Shown here: piece by piece, positions 33,141 through 46,021 of the stretch
Layout of the letters: each line of letters starts with the position of its first letter
Numbering within the stretch: the first letter of the stretch is position 1
Assembly: GCA_025201375.1 (NCBI GenBank)
Contig: JAIWZP010000063.1
Location: forward strand, 62,001 to 126,000
Origin: Gongronella butleri
Lineage: Eukaryota > Mucoromycota > Mucoromycetes > Mucorales > Cunninghamellaceae
Reading direction: 5' to 3'
Length of the DNA: 64,000 nucleotides
Notes under the pieces: generated by a model
What the model was told of the DNA's origin: nothing
The model's input: only the letters and a program-made list of their open reading frames with translations
Database searches by the model: none
Translations under genes and position numbers: made by a program

Positions 33141-36100
33141 TTATGCAATCATGGTCTGCTTTTTTGGCAGCCAATGGAAGGGGGGTTGTTGGGGGTCGGG
33201 TTCATCGTAAGCCTTTGTGAAGACGGCGGGGCGCGAGTCCTTGTTGTCTGGGTCCAAGGCGGGGAGATTGCGACCATTGATGTTCATGAGGGCGATGGCA
33301 CGGATGTTCCGCGCAGCATTGACATCCCGCTGCCAAATCCGCGCGCACCAGGTACAGGTGAGCGCGCCGTGCAGCTTGAAATTGTCAACGCCGCTGTCAC
33401 GCTTTGTCACATTCGTGAGGGATCGGCGACCACAAGATGAGCATGTCTTGCTGGTGTATGGCTCTGGTACTTGTACGACGAGCAGTCGACACGCGCGTTG
33501 GGCAAGGGCCAGGGCGCGTCGGAGCAGCGCAGGGCGTCCACTTGGCTTGCCGCGCCAATTCATGCGCCGGAATTGCGCGTCGCCAATGCAAATCAGAGGG
33601 CATTTCCCAAATAAGCGCCTGTTGGGTGCTTTGCGCCACCTGGATGGCAAAAAAAAAAAAAAAAAAAAAAAAAAAAGACAATCAATTGAATGTTTCTCGT
33701 GAATAACCTGGCTCTTGCTCTTGCTCTTGCTTTCTTACTTGAGGTCTTGGTCAACAACCGTGGATGCCGTCTGCCTGCTATGCGTAAAAAAAATAAAAAA
33801 TAAAAAAAAGGGGTGGGGATGATGCTTAATGGCAAGATTCTCGGGACAGGGTCGGTCGCTCGTTGTCTCCTCCTTACCTCGCACCGTCTTGATCTCTGGG
33901 CGGCGGCCCCGTGGTGTCTTTGGGCTGATATTTGCTGCCACCGTGGCAAAGGATTCTGACCATTTCTTCTGTTGCTCTTTGCCTGCCTTGATAGTTGAGA
34001 AATCGCAAGCCTTGATGTGCAAGGGCGTAATGTGCCATGAGGCGAGGCATGGCAGCCAGGACGCTTTCAATATGCTGCGCCATTCTGCTGGGCATCGACG
34101 TCTTGGCGCTGGCCAGCTGGGATTCCAGGTGGGTGATGGTCGAGCCCTCTTGGTCGATATCATTGGCCTTCCAACTCTTGATTTTTGCATTGGATCGCTT
34201 GATGCCGGCCACATGATCAAATTCGTGAGCAGAAAAACGTCGGACTTGGTGCCGTTGCCCTTTCTCGACGTGGCGGTGGGATTGATGGCGCGGTATTGAC
34301 GGCGATCTTGCCTGATTCGACGCCGCATCATGCTTGAGCGGCCGCACTGAGGCAGACCGGACTCGATGGCGAACAGAGGGGGGCCGCGGCGGCAATGTTG
34401 GGTGCGTGGGGCCATAGATGTTGTCGTCCTGGCTAGATCCATCGACTGCCACAAACACTTCAGTCACGCCCGGATCCACGCCCCAAACATGGCAGTGTTG
34501 GAGATCCTCGGGCTCAATGTCGTCTAGAGTCAGCTGCGTAGGGGCCTTGCCGGTGATTGGGATGCGATAATACAGGGATAGAGCCAAGCCGTCAGTTGCC
34601 AGCGCATTGTCAAACACGGCTTGCTTGGGTCTGGAAAAAAAAAAAAAAAAAAAACGTCAGCCTCATTCTCTTTTTTTTTTTTTTTGCTCTTTTTTCATCT
34701 TTTACTTTCGAATTTTGGTCCAATTGAAGAGTTGGTCGAAGACAGGATGCACCGAGCCGTCGTCAGGCGCTGATTTCGTGCCCTGTTTGTACTTTGTGAG
34801 GCCCAAAAAGGTCAAAAGGCCCAAAAGGCTTCTATGGGACCAATGGATGTAGCGCAATCTGAAGGAAAGGCTGGGAACCACGGAAAAAAGACGGATGGCT
34901 GGGCGGGCGATGTAGATTTCGGGCATGAAGGTGTTGTTTTTGATCTTGTGCTTGGTTTCCGTGACAATGTCCTTGATTGCACCTTGGGATTCTTGGTCGT
35001 CCAATTGCTTTTGGTATGGCAGGCGCGTGATGTCAAGCGAGTGGTCCTTGCCATTGATGATTTTTGTGATGACGCGGGTCAAACGCGATCGTCGGCGGTA
35101 ATTGAGGCCTTCCCAGGCTGGCATCTTTTCTTCCAATTGATGCTTGGTCCAAGGAAAGGTTGCCTCGGTGGCGACTTGCGCGGGTCTTGCAGTATTGTCA
35201 TCGTTCCAGGCTTCCATCTCCTTGAGGGCGTCGTAGAGAACTTTGAGGAAGAAATGGGGGTATTTTGTCAATGTTGCTGTTGTGACGGACGCATTCTGGG
35301 AGACGTGGAGTTGTGCCATGGCTGCCGCGCCGACGGTGCTCGTGGACATGGCGTCCGATGCATGCATCATGGAAACGTCGTCGTCGTCCAAAGGCTCGAT
35401 TTCCATTGGATGGTCCTCGTCGTCGTCGCCATTGTCGTTGTTGTTGTTGTTGTCATTGGCAGCGGCCATGGCGGCCATGATGCTTGCGACTTGAGCGTCT
35501 GCGGCTGAGGCATCTGCAGCGGCAGCCTCAGCGTCGGCGTTCTTGGCTGTGGACAAGGCGATCGATGTGGCATGCTTTTGTGCGGCTTGCTGGGCAAGTT
35601 GGTGAGACACGTCTGCGCCACGCCGTGCATTTTCGACGGTGGCCACAAGCACTGCTGAGTAGTCCAATGCGCCACGATATGCTTGGTCTGCTTGCCGAAA
35701 GGATTCTTGTGCAATGGCGGCCATGGCGGCGGGTGCTTGTTCCAAGGCGGCACGTGCAATACTTGCAGCCTCGGCCAACGGTGGGATCACAGCCGAATGA
35801 TGAGCATTTGCGGCATGCGCACATGCATTGTATGCCAAGAGCGCGTTCCGGGCGCCAACATGCATCGTCGCGGCCACGTTGCCGTCAAATTCCGTCTCTT
35901 GTGCTTGAGCCATGGCGGCGACTTGCGCCTCGGCGGCGGCAGCGTGCAATTCGGCCGCTCGATCGCGTGCGGATTGCAATGCAGCGGCTTGGAGGGCAGC
36001 AGCTTCCGCAATGGCAGCTTCTTGGGCGGCAATGGCAGCTTCCTGGGCGGCAATGGCAGCTTCTTGGGCTGCAGCAGCAGCAGCTTGTGCGCCGGCAGAC

Positions 36101-37743
36101 GACTCGGCGGCGACCATCTCTGGTGCAGGCGGCGCCTGGGGAGCGGGCGAGCTGAATGTCAGAGCGGCAATGATCGCATTGCGGTTGGCCAGGGACATTT
36201 CGCGCGCTCGATCATTGGCTTCTTGTCGCTTGCGCGAGGCTTCGGCAATTTGAGCCTTCTCTTCTACGACAGAATCGCCCACCCGCGCCAATTTGCTTTC
36301 AGCGTGCTGCGCCAGATCGTCCGCGTCGTTCTTCAGCTGCTCTTTTTGCTCCGCCTTCATCTTCTTGTAGTCGGGCAGCTCTGGCGGAAACAGCTCGTCT
36401 TTGCACACCTTGTCATACGCATACATGGCGTAAGAGCGGCAATGGTGCGGCTTTAGACCCTAAAAGAAAAAAAAAAAGAAAAAAAAGAAACCCCCCACAC
36501 GAAAGTGAGCAATCCTGTGGAGATGCGGCCTGTCCATGAACTTACGGGATGGTCCAACGCAAACTTTGCGGCCAGGTAACGCATGAAGAAAATCTCAAAG
36601 TTTTCGACCACATGGTTCTTCATCATTGTCGCCAATTGCATCGCCGTGTAGTCCGTGACGGTTGCGAATCCATTGGGCTTGCCGTTCACACCAACCAGCT
36701 TGTTCATGTGGATTTGCGGATGCTCGGTTTTGAATTGATCGAATGCTTGTAAAAAGGCAGTGCGCGTGTCGTTGTCCGCAAAGAGGGCCTTGTTGGAGAC
36801 GGGATTACCAAGAATCAGCTGAAACACTGCAATGAAAAACGCCTGTGTAAACAGGGCACGTGGGACGTGGCCACCGCTGTGGAGGATGTCGATGACGTAT
36901 TTTTGAGTGAACAGAATGGCATTGATGGCGAGATGTCGATTGAATGTGACGATGTTGTGGATGCCATCCAGGAGGATGCGCTGATCGTCGTCGGTAATGT
37001 CATTGCTCAGTAGAGAGGCCAGACCATGCTTGATTGTCGTTCGACGCGTCTTGCCAAGGCGCTCCTTTGTTTTCACCGACTTGCGCTTGATGTAATCTGG
37101 GCAGAGCTGATTCGTAGGTCTTGCGTGGGTGTATGCCAATTCAAGACGCGCCTTGGCCTCGGCACGGAGGCGCTCCACGTCGGGATCGTCTTGAGCAGCA
37201 ACGGGGTCCGCATGTCCCTCGATCAGTGCCGTCGCCTCGTCATCCAGCCGGGCAGCCGCGCTCTTGCATCGAGGACAAGGATTTTGTACAGCCGCAGAAC
37301 TTGCCTTGGTCGCCGCCGCAAATTCTTCCTTGGCGCTGGTCTTTTTTTCCTTCTCATCCTTGTTTTGTCGGCGTTTGGCGGTCATCCGTCCCTTGCCCTT
37401 TTTTTGGCGCTTGGCTAAGATTAAAAAAAAAAAAAAAAGTGAGAGGCTGCTCTTTAGCGACGCGTCTTTCTGCTCTTTTTAGCTTACCACTAGTATCGCT
37501 GGATGTCCCGGCCTCGGATGCTGCTTGAATTTGCTCTGTTGTCGCTCCAGCGGCGTCGTCCGCCGCGACTTCTCCTTGGCCGTCACTTTGTTGTCCTCCA
37601 ATCGGCGCCTCCCCGTCTTGCTGCTCGACGCGAGCCACCGTCGCTGCCGTCTCACCTTCCTCACCTTCCTCGCCCTGTTCTTCCTGTTGTGCTGCACGTG
37701 CCTTTGCGTCAAGTTTCTCCTTTACAATGGAAAAAAACGGCAT
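33141..37743 (-). CDS. Fanzor-type RNA-guided nuclease (eukaryotic TnpB relative)
   Basis: Exons 37743-37488, 37414-36546, 36459-34706, 34630-33878, 33777-33739 and 33639-33141 join in frame to 1389 aa. After an acidic N-terminus, VTFNRHLAINAILFTQKYVI and RLFSVVPSLSFRLRYIHW (about 898-915) look like the Fanzor core. RuvC-I is WGVDPGVTEVFVAVDG with D1012. RRFSAHEFDHVAG follows, then CIGDAQF (1241-1247). VQVPEPYTSKTCSSCG holds E1283, a candidate for the rearranged Fanzor glutamate, and C1290/C1293. The zinc ribbon closes at C1319/C1322, and RDVNAARNI gives RuvC-III D1329. Exon 3 inserts an Ala-rich, coiled-coil-like region (about 440-735) and an Asn/Asp stretch. Known Fanzors use a guide RNA encoded at the element's 3' end. 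No transposase or terminal repeats are visible, so it may be solitary or domesticated. Confidence 0.85.
35990..36080 (-). repeat. 21-bp coding tandem repeat (AAIAAQE heptads)
   Basis: Three near-perfect 21-bp copies encode consecutive AAIAAQE heptads within the Ala-rich insert of the Fanzor-type protein. Such heptads favour a long helix or coiled coil. Confidence 0.8.
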
Positions 37744-38203
37744 CGCTGCGTGTAGGGATAAACAAGAAGGTAATGGGGAAGAAAAGGGAAAACTCAAATC
37801 CCCGCTCGCTCCCTTTTTTTTTTTTATCGTCTCATTTTTGATCACCTCCCCCGCCCTTTTTTTTTTCTTTGACAAATCCACAGCTCTCATCCACCTCAAA
37901 AATGATCCTCAAATATCATGGCTATCTTGGAAGCTTAAATAGAACAGCAGCGCATGTATATCTTCTTCCAAGGATCGTTTTACTGTGCCACTGCTTTTTA
38001 AACGGAGAAACAAAAGAGAAAACGCGTCGCACATCTTTGTCACAATAGCATCTTCTGGAAATTCGCCCAATCAATTCTTCCTTGGCCCATTAAAGGCAAC
38101 CCTCAGCGAGTTTTTTTTTGCTGTGCTGGACGCTCCCCTTTTTCTGCACGCACCTCTTCCCTGTTTCTTTCTTTCTTTTTTTTTTTATTTGACAAGGGTT
38201 GCG
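37744..38203. other. shared divergent promoter of Fanzor-type gene and UNC80-like gene
   Basis: 460 bp between two start codons facing apart. It is pyrimidine-rich on the plus strand near the right start (TTTCTTTCTTTTTTTTTT). No clear TATA box and no terminal inverted repeat of a transposon are visible. Confidence 0.6.
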
Positions 38204-41200
38204 ATGGCGCAGGCTGAGCATGACACGGTGATCCACATGCCGCATGAGGGCCGTCTGGGCAAGCCTTTGCATCAGGTGCTCACCAAGCTGGACAAGCGCA
38301 AGCGGCCGGCGCCATTTTACGACCTTGACACGCCGTGCGCGCCGCATGACCTTGAAGACACGATTGACCTTGTTCTTGAGCTGCGACGGCTGCTTGCTGG
38401 CGATGTTCTTGACGCTCCGTAGGTTGCAACAAGGAAAAAAAAGAAGGAGGAAAAAATAAAACCTTGGAATTTTTTTTTTTGCGTAGGCCACAAGAGCTGC
38501 TCGGGCTGCTGCTGCCGTGCTTGGAAGACCTTGTGCTCAACGATTGCCGATACACGGTGGCCAATCCGCGCCCATTCCGGCCACCATGCACGCTACAGGC
38601 ACTGATGATTGACATTGCAACGCTCCTTGCAACGCTAACCAATGATCCGCCCACACTATATCGCATTGGCCTCGCCATGCTCCCTGCATTCGACGCTTTT
38701 CCTCTGCACAGCTTCTCGGCCATCAAGGCCAACCTTGTCGGCTTTTTTGTCAACCATCTGCTGCCCAAGCTCATCCTTTCAGACAAGCTCCAGCACCCTC
38801 CAATACCAAAAGGTACGCTTCTTTTTCCAGTTTTCCATTTTTTTCCATTTTTTTTCTCTTGATGGCATGTTTTGATCCCCTCCCTCCAATTTTTTTTAAA
38901 CAATAGACGCGCCTGTGATCCAGGTGCAAAGCCCGGATGACGGCCGCGGGCGTCCGTCGCTGACCATTGATACGCGTCCACTGTCCGAATCGGTTGATCC
39001 GCCGTCGCGACACGACATGTACAAGGACGCGTTGCTCGCGCCGCTGCTTGCGCTGTTGCTGCCGTTTCTAGAGACGCCCAGGGAGGGTGGGTATCACGTG
39101 CATCGTGCGCTGCGGTTCATGTTGCAGCAAAAAGCGGATTTGCATCTTGATTTGCTACAGATCATCGCGTGCAATGTGCCGACGCGGTTCCATGCGTGCC
39201 AAATCTTGTTCCAATACTATTTTGTCAGTCTGGGGCACCTCGTCATTGCCAAGCCGCTTCCAAAACTCAATGCACCAAGCGAAACAACGACGGCCGCGTC
39301 TTCTCGTGCCGGCACGCCTGCATCGGACGGATCCAGGCACGACGATATTGACGACATGAACGACCACGTGTGGTATCCGCATCTCTTTCCTCCATCACAA
39401 CGACCATTGCAAGAAAATGGAGCAAACGAGCGGTCCCCTGGCGGCAAAGGGTCCTCGTCGACGCCAAAGCAGCCGCATATACACAAGCACCATCGACGTA
39501 AGGGATCTGTGCTGGAATTAATGCACGATGAGGTGGACACGTCGTTCTGCGCCGAGTGTTACCAAGGGATTGTTGGGTTTGGGCTGAAATGTTACCAATG
39601 TCGTCGCAACGTGCACTATTCGTGCTACACGGATTATCTTGGCAACGACGACCTTGACATCATGCTGTACATCAAGGAGAGTGGGATGCAAAAGGTGGTG
39701 AGCCCGCAATTCTGCCACATTCCGCTACAGCCGCGATTTGTGGATCTTGCCGATACAAATCACCATGATCCCACGGGCCCACCACTGCCTCCGCCGCCGC
39801 CAGCCACCATTGCCATGTACGGGCATCAATTCCAGCTGGTGAATCTATTTACATTGCTCCTGTGCGCTTGCTGCCGGTTGCCATTATGGGGGATCTCGCA
39901 ACAGGGCTATCGGTGCTATATTTGCAATCGATTTGTTCACCAGGCGTGTCTTTTGGATGTGCACCAGCACCATTGCAAGCCGTATCAGCCATTCCTCGAG
40001 TCAGAGACGCGTGTATCGATTTCGCGCCTTGCCGAGTCCCTGGAACACCATTTCAAGGATATGATACCTCAATCGCGTGGCGATCTCGAGGGCCGCAGCT
40101 ACGACCACGTAGCCGCCATCACGCACGTGCTCACGCTGCAGCGGCATTTGCTCTATTATGGCGTCACGTCCGGATGCTTGCTTTTAGACGATGATCAGGA
40201 TGTATTTGCTCGTGAAAGTGCCGATCATCCGCTCATCTCCCCGCGTATGATGCTCAATGACGGGTACACGGACGAAACGCCTCTTGGCCTTGGCCTGTTT
40301 GCGCCTGCACTCGCACACTGCCACGATGTGCTTGAAAACAAGCTGTACACACCTTCCGCCTTTTTTGCCGACGAGAACCACGCGCCCGTGGTAGTGCCGA
40401 CGCGCGGCCACTATTTACTCAGCTTTGACGCGTATCTGAGCCACGTGTGCGCGTGCATGAAGGCTCGCAAGTCGAGCCACGCGCCGTATCAGGCGTACGA
40501 TGTGGATCATGCGCAGCAACAGACAATGACAACGACGGCCATGCGCGACTGGCTCATGGCGCATTGGCGCATTGAGACTCCGACGCTCGCCGAAATTGTA
40601 TTGCAGCACATGCGGAATATGGGCCTGTTTGAGCGGTTTGACGCGTCGCCTGTGCTTTTTTCACCATTGGGGACGCCCGCAACATGCATTTTCCCTGTGC
40701 CGTATGCGATTGACGCGTCGTGTCACGTGGACACGCTGCTCAACGCGATTGACGCGTGCCTGGATGACATTGACGTGTCGGTCAATGAGTGTGCGCTGCT
40801 GTTGCTTACGCGACGATGCTGGCCAGACCCATCGATGCCGTCACACGTATGCCAGCAGCTCATGGCCACGCTACTTGGCTGGATCCTCACCGAGGACGAC
40901 AAACTCGCAACAATTTATGCCACGTTTGCTCAATCGCAGCAATTGCATCTGCCTGGTGTGCGCCAACAAGAAAAATCCTCCACATATGGCGCCGCAGCAA
41001 GCTCTTCGCGCCTCAATGGCGCCTCTACGCCCCACGTCGTGGGCGCAGGCAATGCACACCAGTATGTTGTTGCGAGGCAAAGGCTACGCGACCGATATGT
41101 CGCGCCTTGGCTTGCCAAAGTACACAAATTGGACCAAATCGCGTTTGCCACGCACCTTCGTCAAGGCATTGACGCCGTCGTCGACCGTATGTTGCCCGAT

Positions 41201-44200
41201 CACGCCTTGGACATGGACGACGAGGTTAGGGGGAAAAAAAAAACGGAGGGACAGAGCAAGGAGAGGAAAAATCAAAAATCTAGGGCGGATTTATCAATTT
41301 TTTCATTTTCATTTATTTTATTCTTTTTTTTTCCCTTTTTCAGTCCGAGTCGCCGTTGCTGCAATTTGATCTGTTTTTTGGATGTCTTGCCAAGCTAAAG
41401 GGGATGGGCCTGACGTTTAGTGCATTGGACACGGTGCTGGAATGGCAATTGTCGCGTGCGTGGGATGAGCCGCGGATCAAGACGATGCTCAAGATGGACC
41501 AGCTTGTGGAGCTGCGTGTGCTTGCCAAATTGTTTTCGGGCAAGCCTGCGTCGGGACGGTCGAATCTTCACGACATCACGTCATCATTTGATATTATTGC
41601 CAACATGCTTGGCCAGAGCGCGTCACTCGAGCGCGCCATTGCCATGCTCGAATTGATTGTGCACATGGGCACCGGCATCCCCTCGGTCTATCTCGCCAAA
41701 TTTGCCCGTGCCCTTGTCCAGGCAGAGGCTCCCATCAGCGTCACAGGCGATTTTGTCGCTCTCATCTGGTTCCAGCTCGTCCATGGTCTGATCCTCACCC
41801 CGCGCGCCGTCATCCTTGACGTCATTGGCTACCTCAACGAGACCGCTTTTGACACCCTCAAAAACAACAATGAAACTAGAAACCTGTCTTTGCCACGCCT
41901 ACGAAGGTAACAACAATTTTTCCTTTTTTTTGCGGTCCTTTTTTTATCTTCCCCCGCTTTTTTAAATTTCAGTGCGCAAAAGCTGATTAGATACTCAATT
42001 GTTCTCACCGGTTACGCGTATGGGTGCCCTGTGGCCAACCTCAAGGAGCTAGCCATTGTGCCCATCCACACATATGACGTGTAAGTGCGAAATGTATCCA
42101 ATTTGTTGAAAGAATTGTTTTGTTTTACGCCTGTTTTCTTTAGCCAAGACAAGGTCAGTGCGGTGGAGCCAGAACTGCAAGCAGACGACAAGACGGCGGT
42201 CCTCCGGTGCATGCTTGCCTATCTGCAATGGGACCAGCTCAATGTGCGCCAAGAGATTGTCAAGTTGTTTTATGGCCTAGCGACATGGGGCTCGGCCACC
42301 GTCAAAAGCACCAATTTGATCCTCAACTGCATGCCGCGCCTCATCGAGTCGTAAGTTGGTGCCGCCATGGATGTCATTGTCAGGGCCCATTGATTCATTT
42401 TTTTTGTTTTTTTTTTTTTTTTGTATTTTTAGGGTGTGGGAGCTGCTTTCGCCTCGCTATGACGATTCGTCAGACTATGTGCTCCAATTGCTCATGAAGT
42501 TGTTGCAGATGGACGCCATGCCGTTCCATGCGTGCGTGTACAAAGTGATGAACGACGCCAACTGGGAAATCCGCTACCAAGGGCTCGACCACCTGTACGG
42601 CCTGTTCACCAAGATGGATGCTGCCTTCCAGAGCAAGTGGCTGCCCCTGCTTTCGCGCCTCGGCCCCGTCTTTAGCTCGCTCGTCGTCTGTTTGTGGGAC
42701 AATGACGTAAAAAAACAAGAAAAACGCGAAAAAAGCGCGTTCTAATTCTCCATGTTTCCATTTTAGGAAAACGTGCGCAGCAAGGCGCTTGCGCTCTTGC
42801 GCTCGTTTGGCACGTTGCACCTGAATTCGGCGTTTCGGTGTTGGGAAGCGCATTTTTATAGCGCGAGTGACGCAGAGCTGCGTCCCCTGATCCACATGAT
42901 GATCCGTCTGCACGCACTGTTCCCCGACTGGCAAGTGTTACAATGGGAGTGCCTGCTGGAGACGCTAGAGACCAAGATCACGCTGTCAGCGTCGCGAGAA
43001 GCATCGGATACCAAGCTTTCGGGCACACAACAGGCCGAATCGGAGAATGTCACGGTATTGATGATGACGCTGGCGTTGCAGATGCTCAGCCACCACGTGC
43101 GGATCGACATGGTGCAGATTTCGCGGCTCAAGCTGCTCCTTGTGTCGATGATGGGCTTCAAAAACCCGCATCGCGTGCTGGATGGCGGCGAATGGAAGGT
43201 GTTGTATGGCCCGATAGAGCACCACTACCAGGATACCTCTGACCCCGCGCAATCCGCCATCCTCACAAGCTGTTCGCGCGGCCTCAAGCTCATCATGGAC
43301 AGCTTCGCACCATTGCCCGCAGAAACAGTCGCAAAAATGGCTCCCGAGGATCTCCAGCGAAATCGGCTCAAGCTTGCAGAAAACAGCAGCCCGGGCGTCC
43401 ACTTTATTGACGTCGTCCTAAAGTTTTTCCATGCAGACCTCACACGCCTTAATCCCATTGTGCTGCACGCATGGCTCGAAGCCATCCTGATCGTCATTTA
43501 CAAGGTAAAAAAAAAAAAAAGTTGGGCTTCCAATGGGCGTCGCTTCTCATGTTCCCTTTTTTTTTTTTTTGTAGCACAACATCCTCGACCGTGCGTATGA
43601 GCAGGATCTCGTGTTTGCCATGAAACAAGTCATTGACCTGATTTCACACGACATTGGTGAGGAAAACAAGCTGCTGATCCTCGAAATCTTGCACTGCCTA
43701 CTGCGCCAGTCCGACCACCTGACCGCCATGGTCCTCTCCAAGCAAATTGTTGTCCTTGGCAAGCTCATGACACAGGCACAGACAAAGCGATCTACCGATC
43801 CTGTTTTTTTGCGTGCAAAGCAATTCCTCAAGAGCGCTTTTTCCCGCTTTGCTGCCGCTGGCCTCTTTGTCCTGATCTTCAAGGTAACGAGGGGAGAAAG
43901 AAAAACGGGGTCACATGCGTGCAATTGACATGGAACGCGTAAAAAAAAAAGGCGTGGGTACGTGAAACAACGTGAAACGCGTAAAAAAAAATGTGCGGAT
44001 GAGTCGTGTAAAGAAAGGTGAAACGCGTAAAAAAAAAACTGAGTGATACGCGTAAGAACAGGATGAGACGCGTATAAAAAAAGGATGAGACGCGTAAATT
44101 GACGTGCCAGGACAAGTAAAAAGATGTGCCAGGACGTGTAAAACGTGTCTCACTCTTTTTTTTTTTTTTTTTTTTTTTTTTTACATAGAATCAAACGATC

Positions 44201-45726
44201 ACTGAGAAGCCTCAGCAGACGGACTTGTTTTTTGTGCTGCGTGCGGTCATTGATGCCGACGACAAGGTGCCTGACGAGGATCCTGTGGTGTATTTGCGCG
44301 ACCAACCCGTGCGCGATGTCGTGGACAAGCTGATGAAGCAGCACCAGATGGACCGCAAGTCGTTTTCGGCCGTCCTCTTCAACATGAGCCGCTACGTAGA
44401 GACCGTCCACTCGCACCCGTACCCAGAGAATGTCCTGGCCGGTAAGAAAGAAAAAAAAAGAAGCGTCGCGTGCTGCTGCTGACTTGCTTTTTTTTTTTTT
44501 GTTTTTGCTACAGATTACGCCGGTTTCTTGCAATTGCTTGTGAAATATACCCAAACGTGGCGCCGGTCGGATTGGGACATCAACCCGCTATTCACCATGT
44601 CGGCCATCCTGCTGATGGAGCACCCATACCACTTTCAGGTAACGCCAATTCATGCTACACGACGCGATTTTGTGCCAATGAATTTTTTTCGTGTTTTTTT
44701 ATAGACATTGCTGCCGGCGATGCAAGCCTTGTTTGTGCACGGGATCCGCCACTGCACCGTCCAGGTCGAGTGCGTGGTGCACATGATGGCAGCCTTTGCA
44801 TCGCTTGCCAATATTCCAGGGATTCCATCCACAAATGTGTTTGCCGACATCATTCTCGACGAAATCCGCCAAGGCCTCACTCAGAGGCAGAAATTACCAA
44901 AGGACACGCTGCTGACGGCGCTACAGGTACCGCTATTTGGGCTTTTTTTTTTTGTCGGGCAGCTCATTTCTTATCATTTTCGATTTTGTAGCTGGTGCAT
45001 TGGGATTGCGACGAGCGCTATCACGCTTGGTACATCTCCATTGAGACCGACTATCTGGGCGACTCGTTTGAGGGCAAGCACATGTCATATTTTGGCAGCC
45101 GCATCGGCACTTTGTTCGAGCCAATGGTCATGTACCTCAAAGCACCGCCCAATGCTGATCAATTCACGAAAAAAGACTTTAAAAGCTTCAACACGGTCGC
45201 GCACTTGCTTGCTTGGATGTGTCTGTGGAACCAGGACACCATGACCAGGATGTTGTCGTACATCAAGGTAAAAAAAAAAAAGGGGGGGAGGGGAACAAAG
45301 AAAAAAAACGCGCGTTTTCGCGCAATTGACGCCCTTTTTTTTTTTTTATTAGCTCGACGAGACACGGCCGTCATTGCGTTTCCTGTCGTGGTTTATTCTG
45401 TGTCTTTTGAAGCATTCGCATGACGCGCTGCTTGAGCGGATGCAGGCCATGCAAACGACGATCATTGACCTGCTTGTGCAGCTGTTTGATGCGGTACAGG
45501 TCCCCTATGACCAACCGGACCCTGGCTTCGCGTACGACCAGACCGGCGAGGCCCTGGTCCTCTCGTTTTTGCTTTTGAAAATATGGACGCTCGTGTCACT
45601 GCGCACAAGACATTTGCACGACCCCAACCAGCGCAATGACCACCAGCGCGCCGAAGCATTCTGGCTGCCCATCTGGCCCGCACTGCGCCGCTTCTTGTGC
45701 TCCATCCCCGTCGACACTCTCATCTC

Positions 45727-45762
<36 letters not shown>

Positions 45763-45989
45763 GACCAGCCATTGACACTGGTTCCTTTGTTTTTTTCGCT
45801 TTTCGTCATTTTACCAGGGTTATGCAGGTCTGACGGTGTGGACCTGGTTCCTTTCGTTGGTGCAATTCCTCCACACGTGCCGTAGTGATGCCGTCATGAC
45901 CATCGCTTTTGATTGGTGTGGCATGCTGGATCATCTGCTTGTCCACGTAAGATGTCCTTTTTTTTCCCTTGTTGATTGCCCCTGTCTCA

Positions 45990-46021
<32 letters not shown>

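Noticed and set aside
35484..36456. Long plus-strand ORFs (223 and 257 aa) opposite the Fanzor-type gene
   Set aside because: They are antisense to the Ala-rich repeat, whose GC-rich codons keep other frames open by chance.
33141..37743. Idea that the Fanzor region is several separate genes or a pseudogene
   Set aside because: All five introns have proper borders and matching phases, the frame is open throughout, and N-terminal, core and RuvC parts occur in family order.
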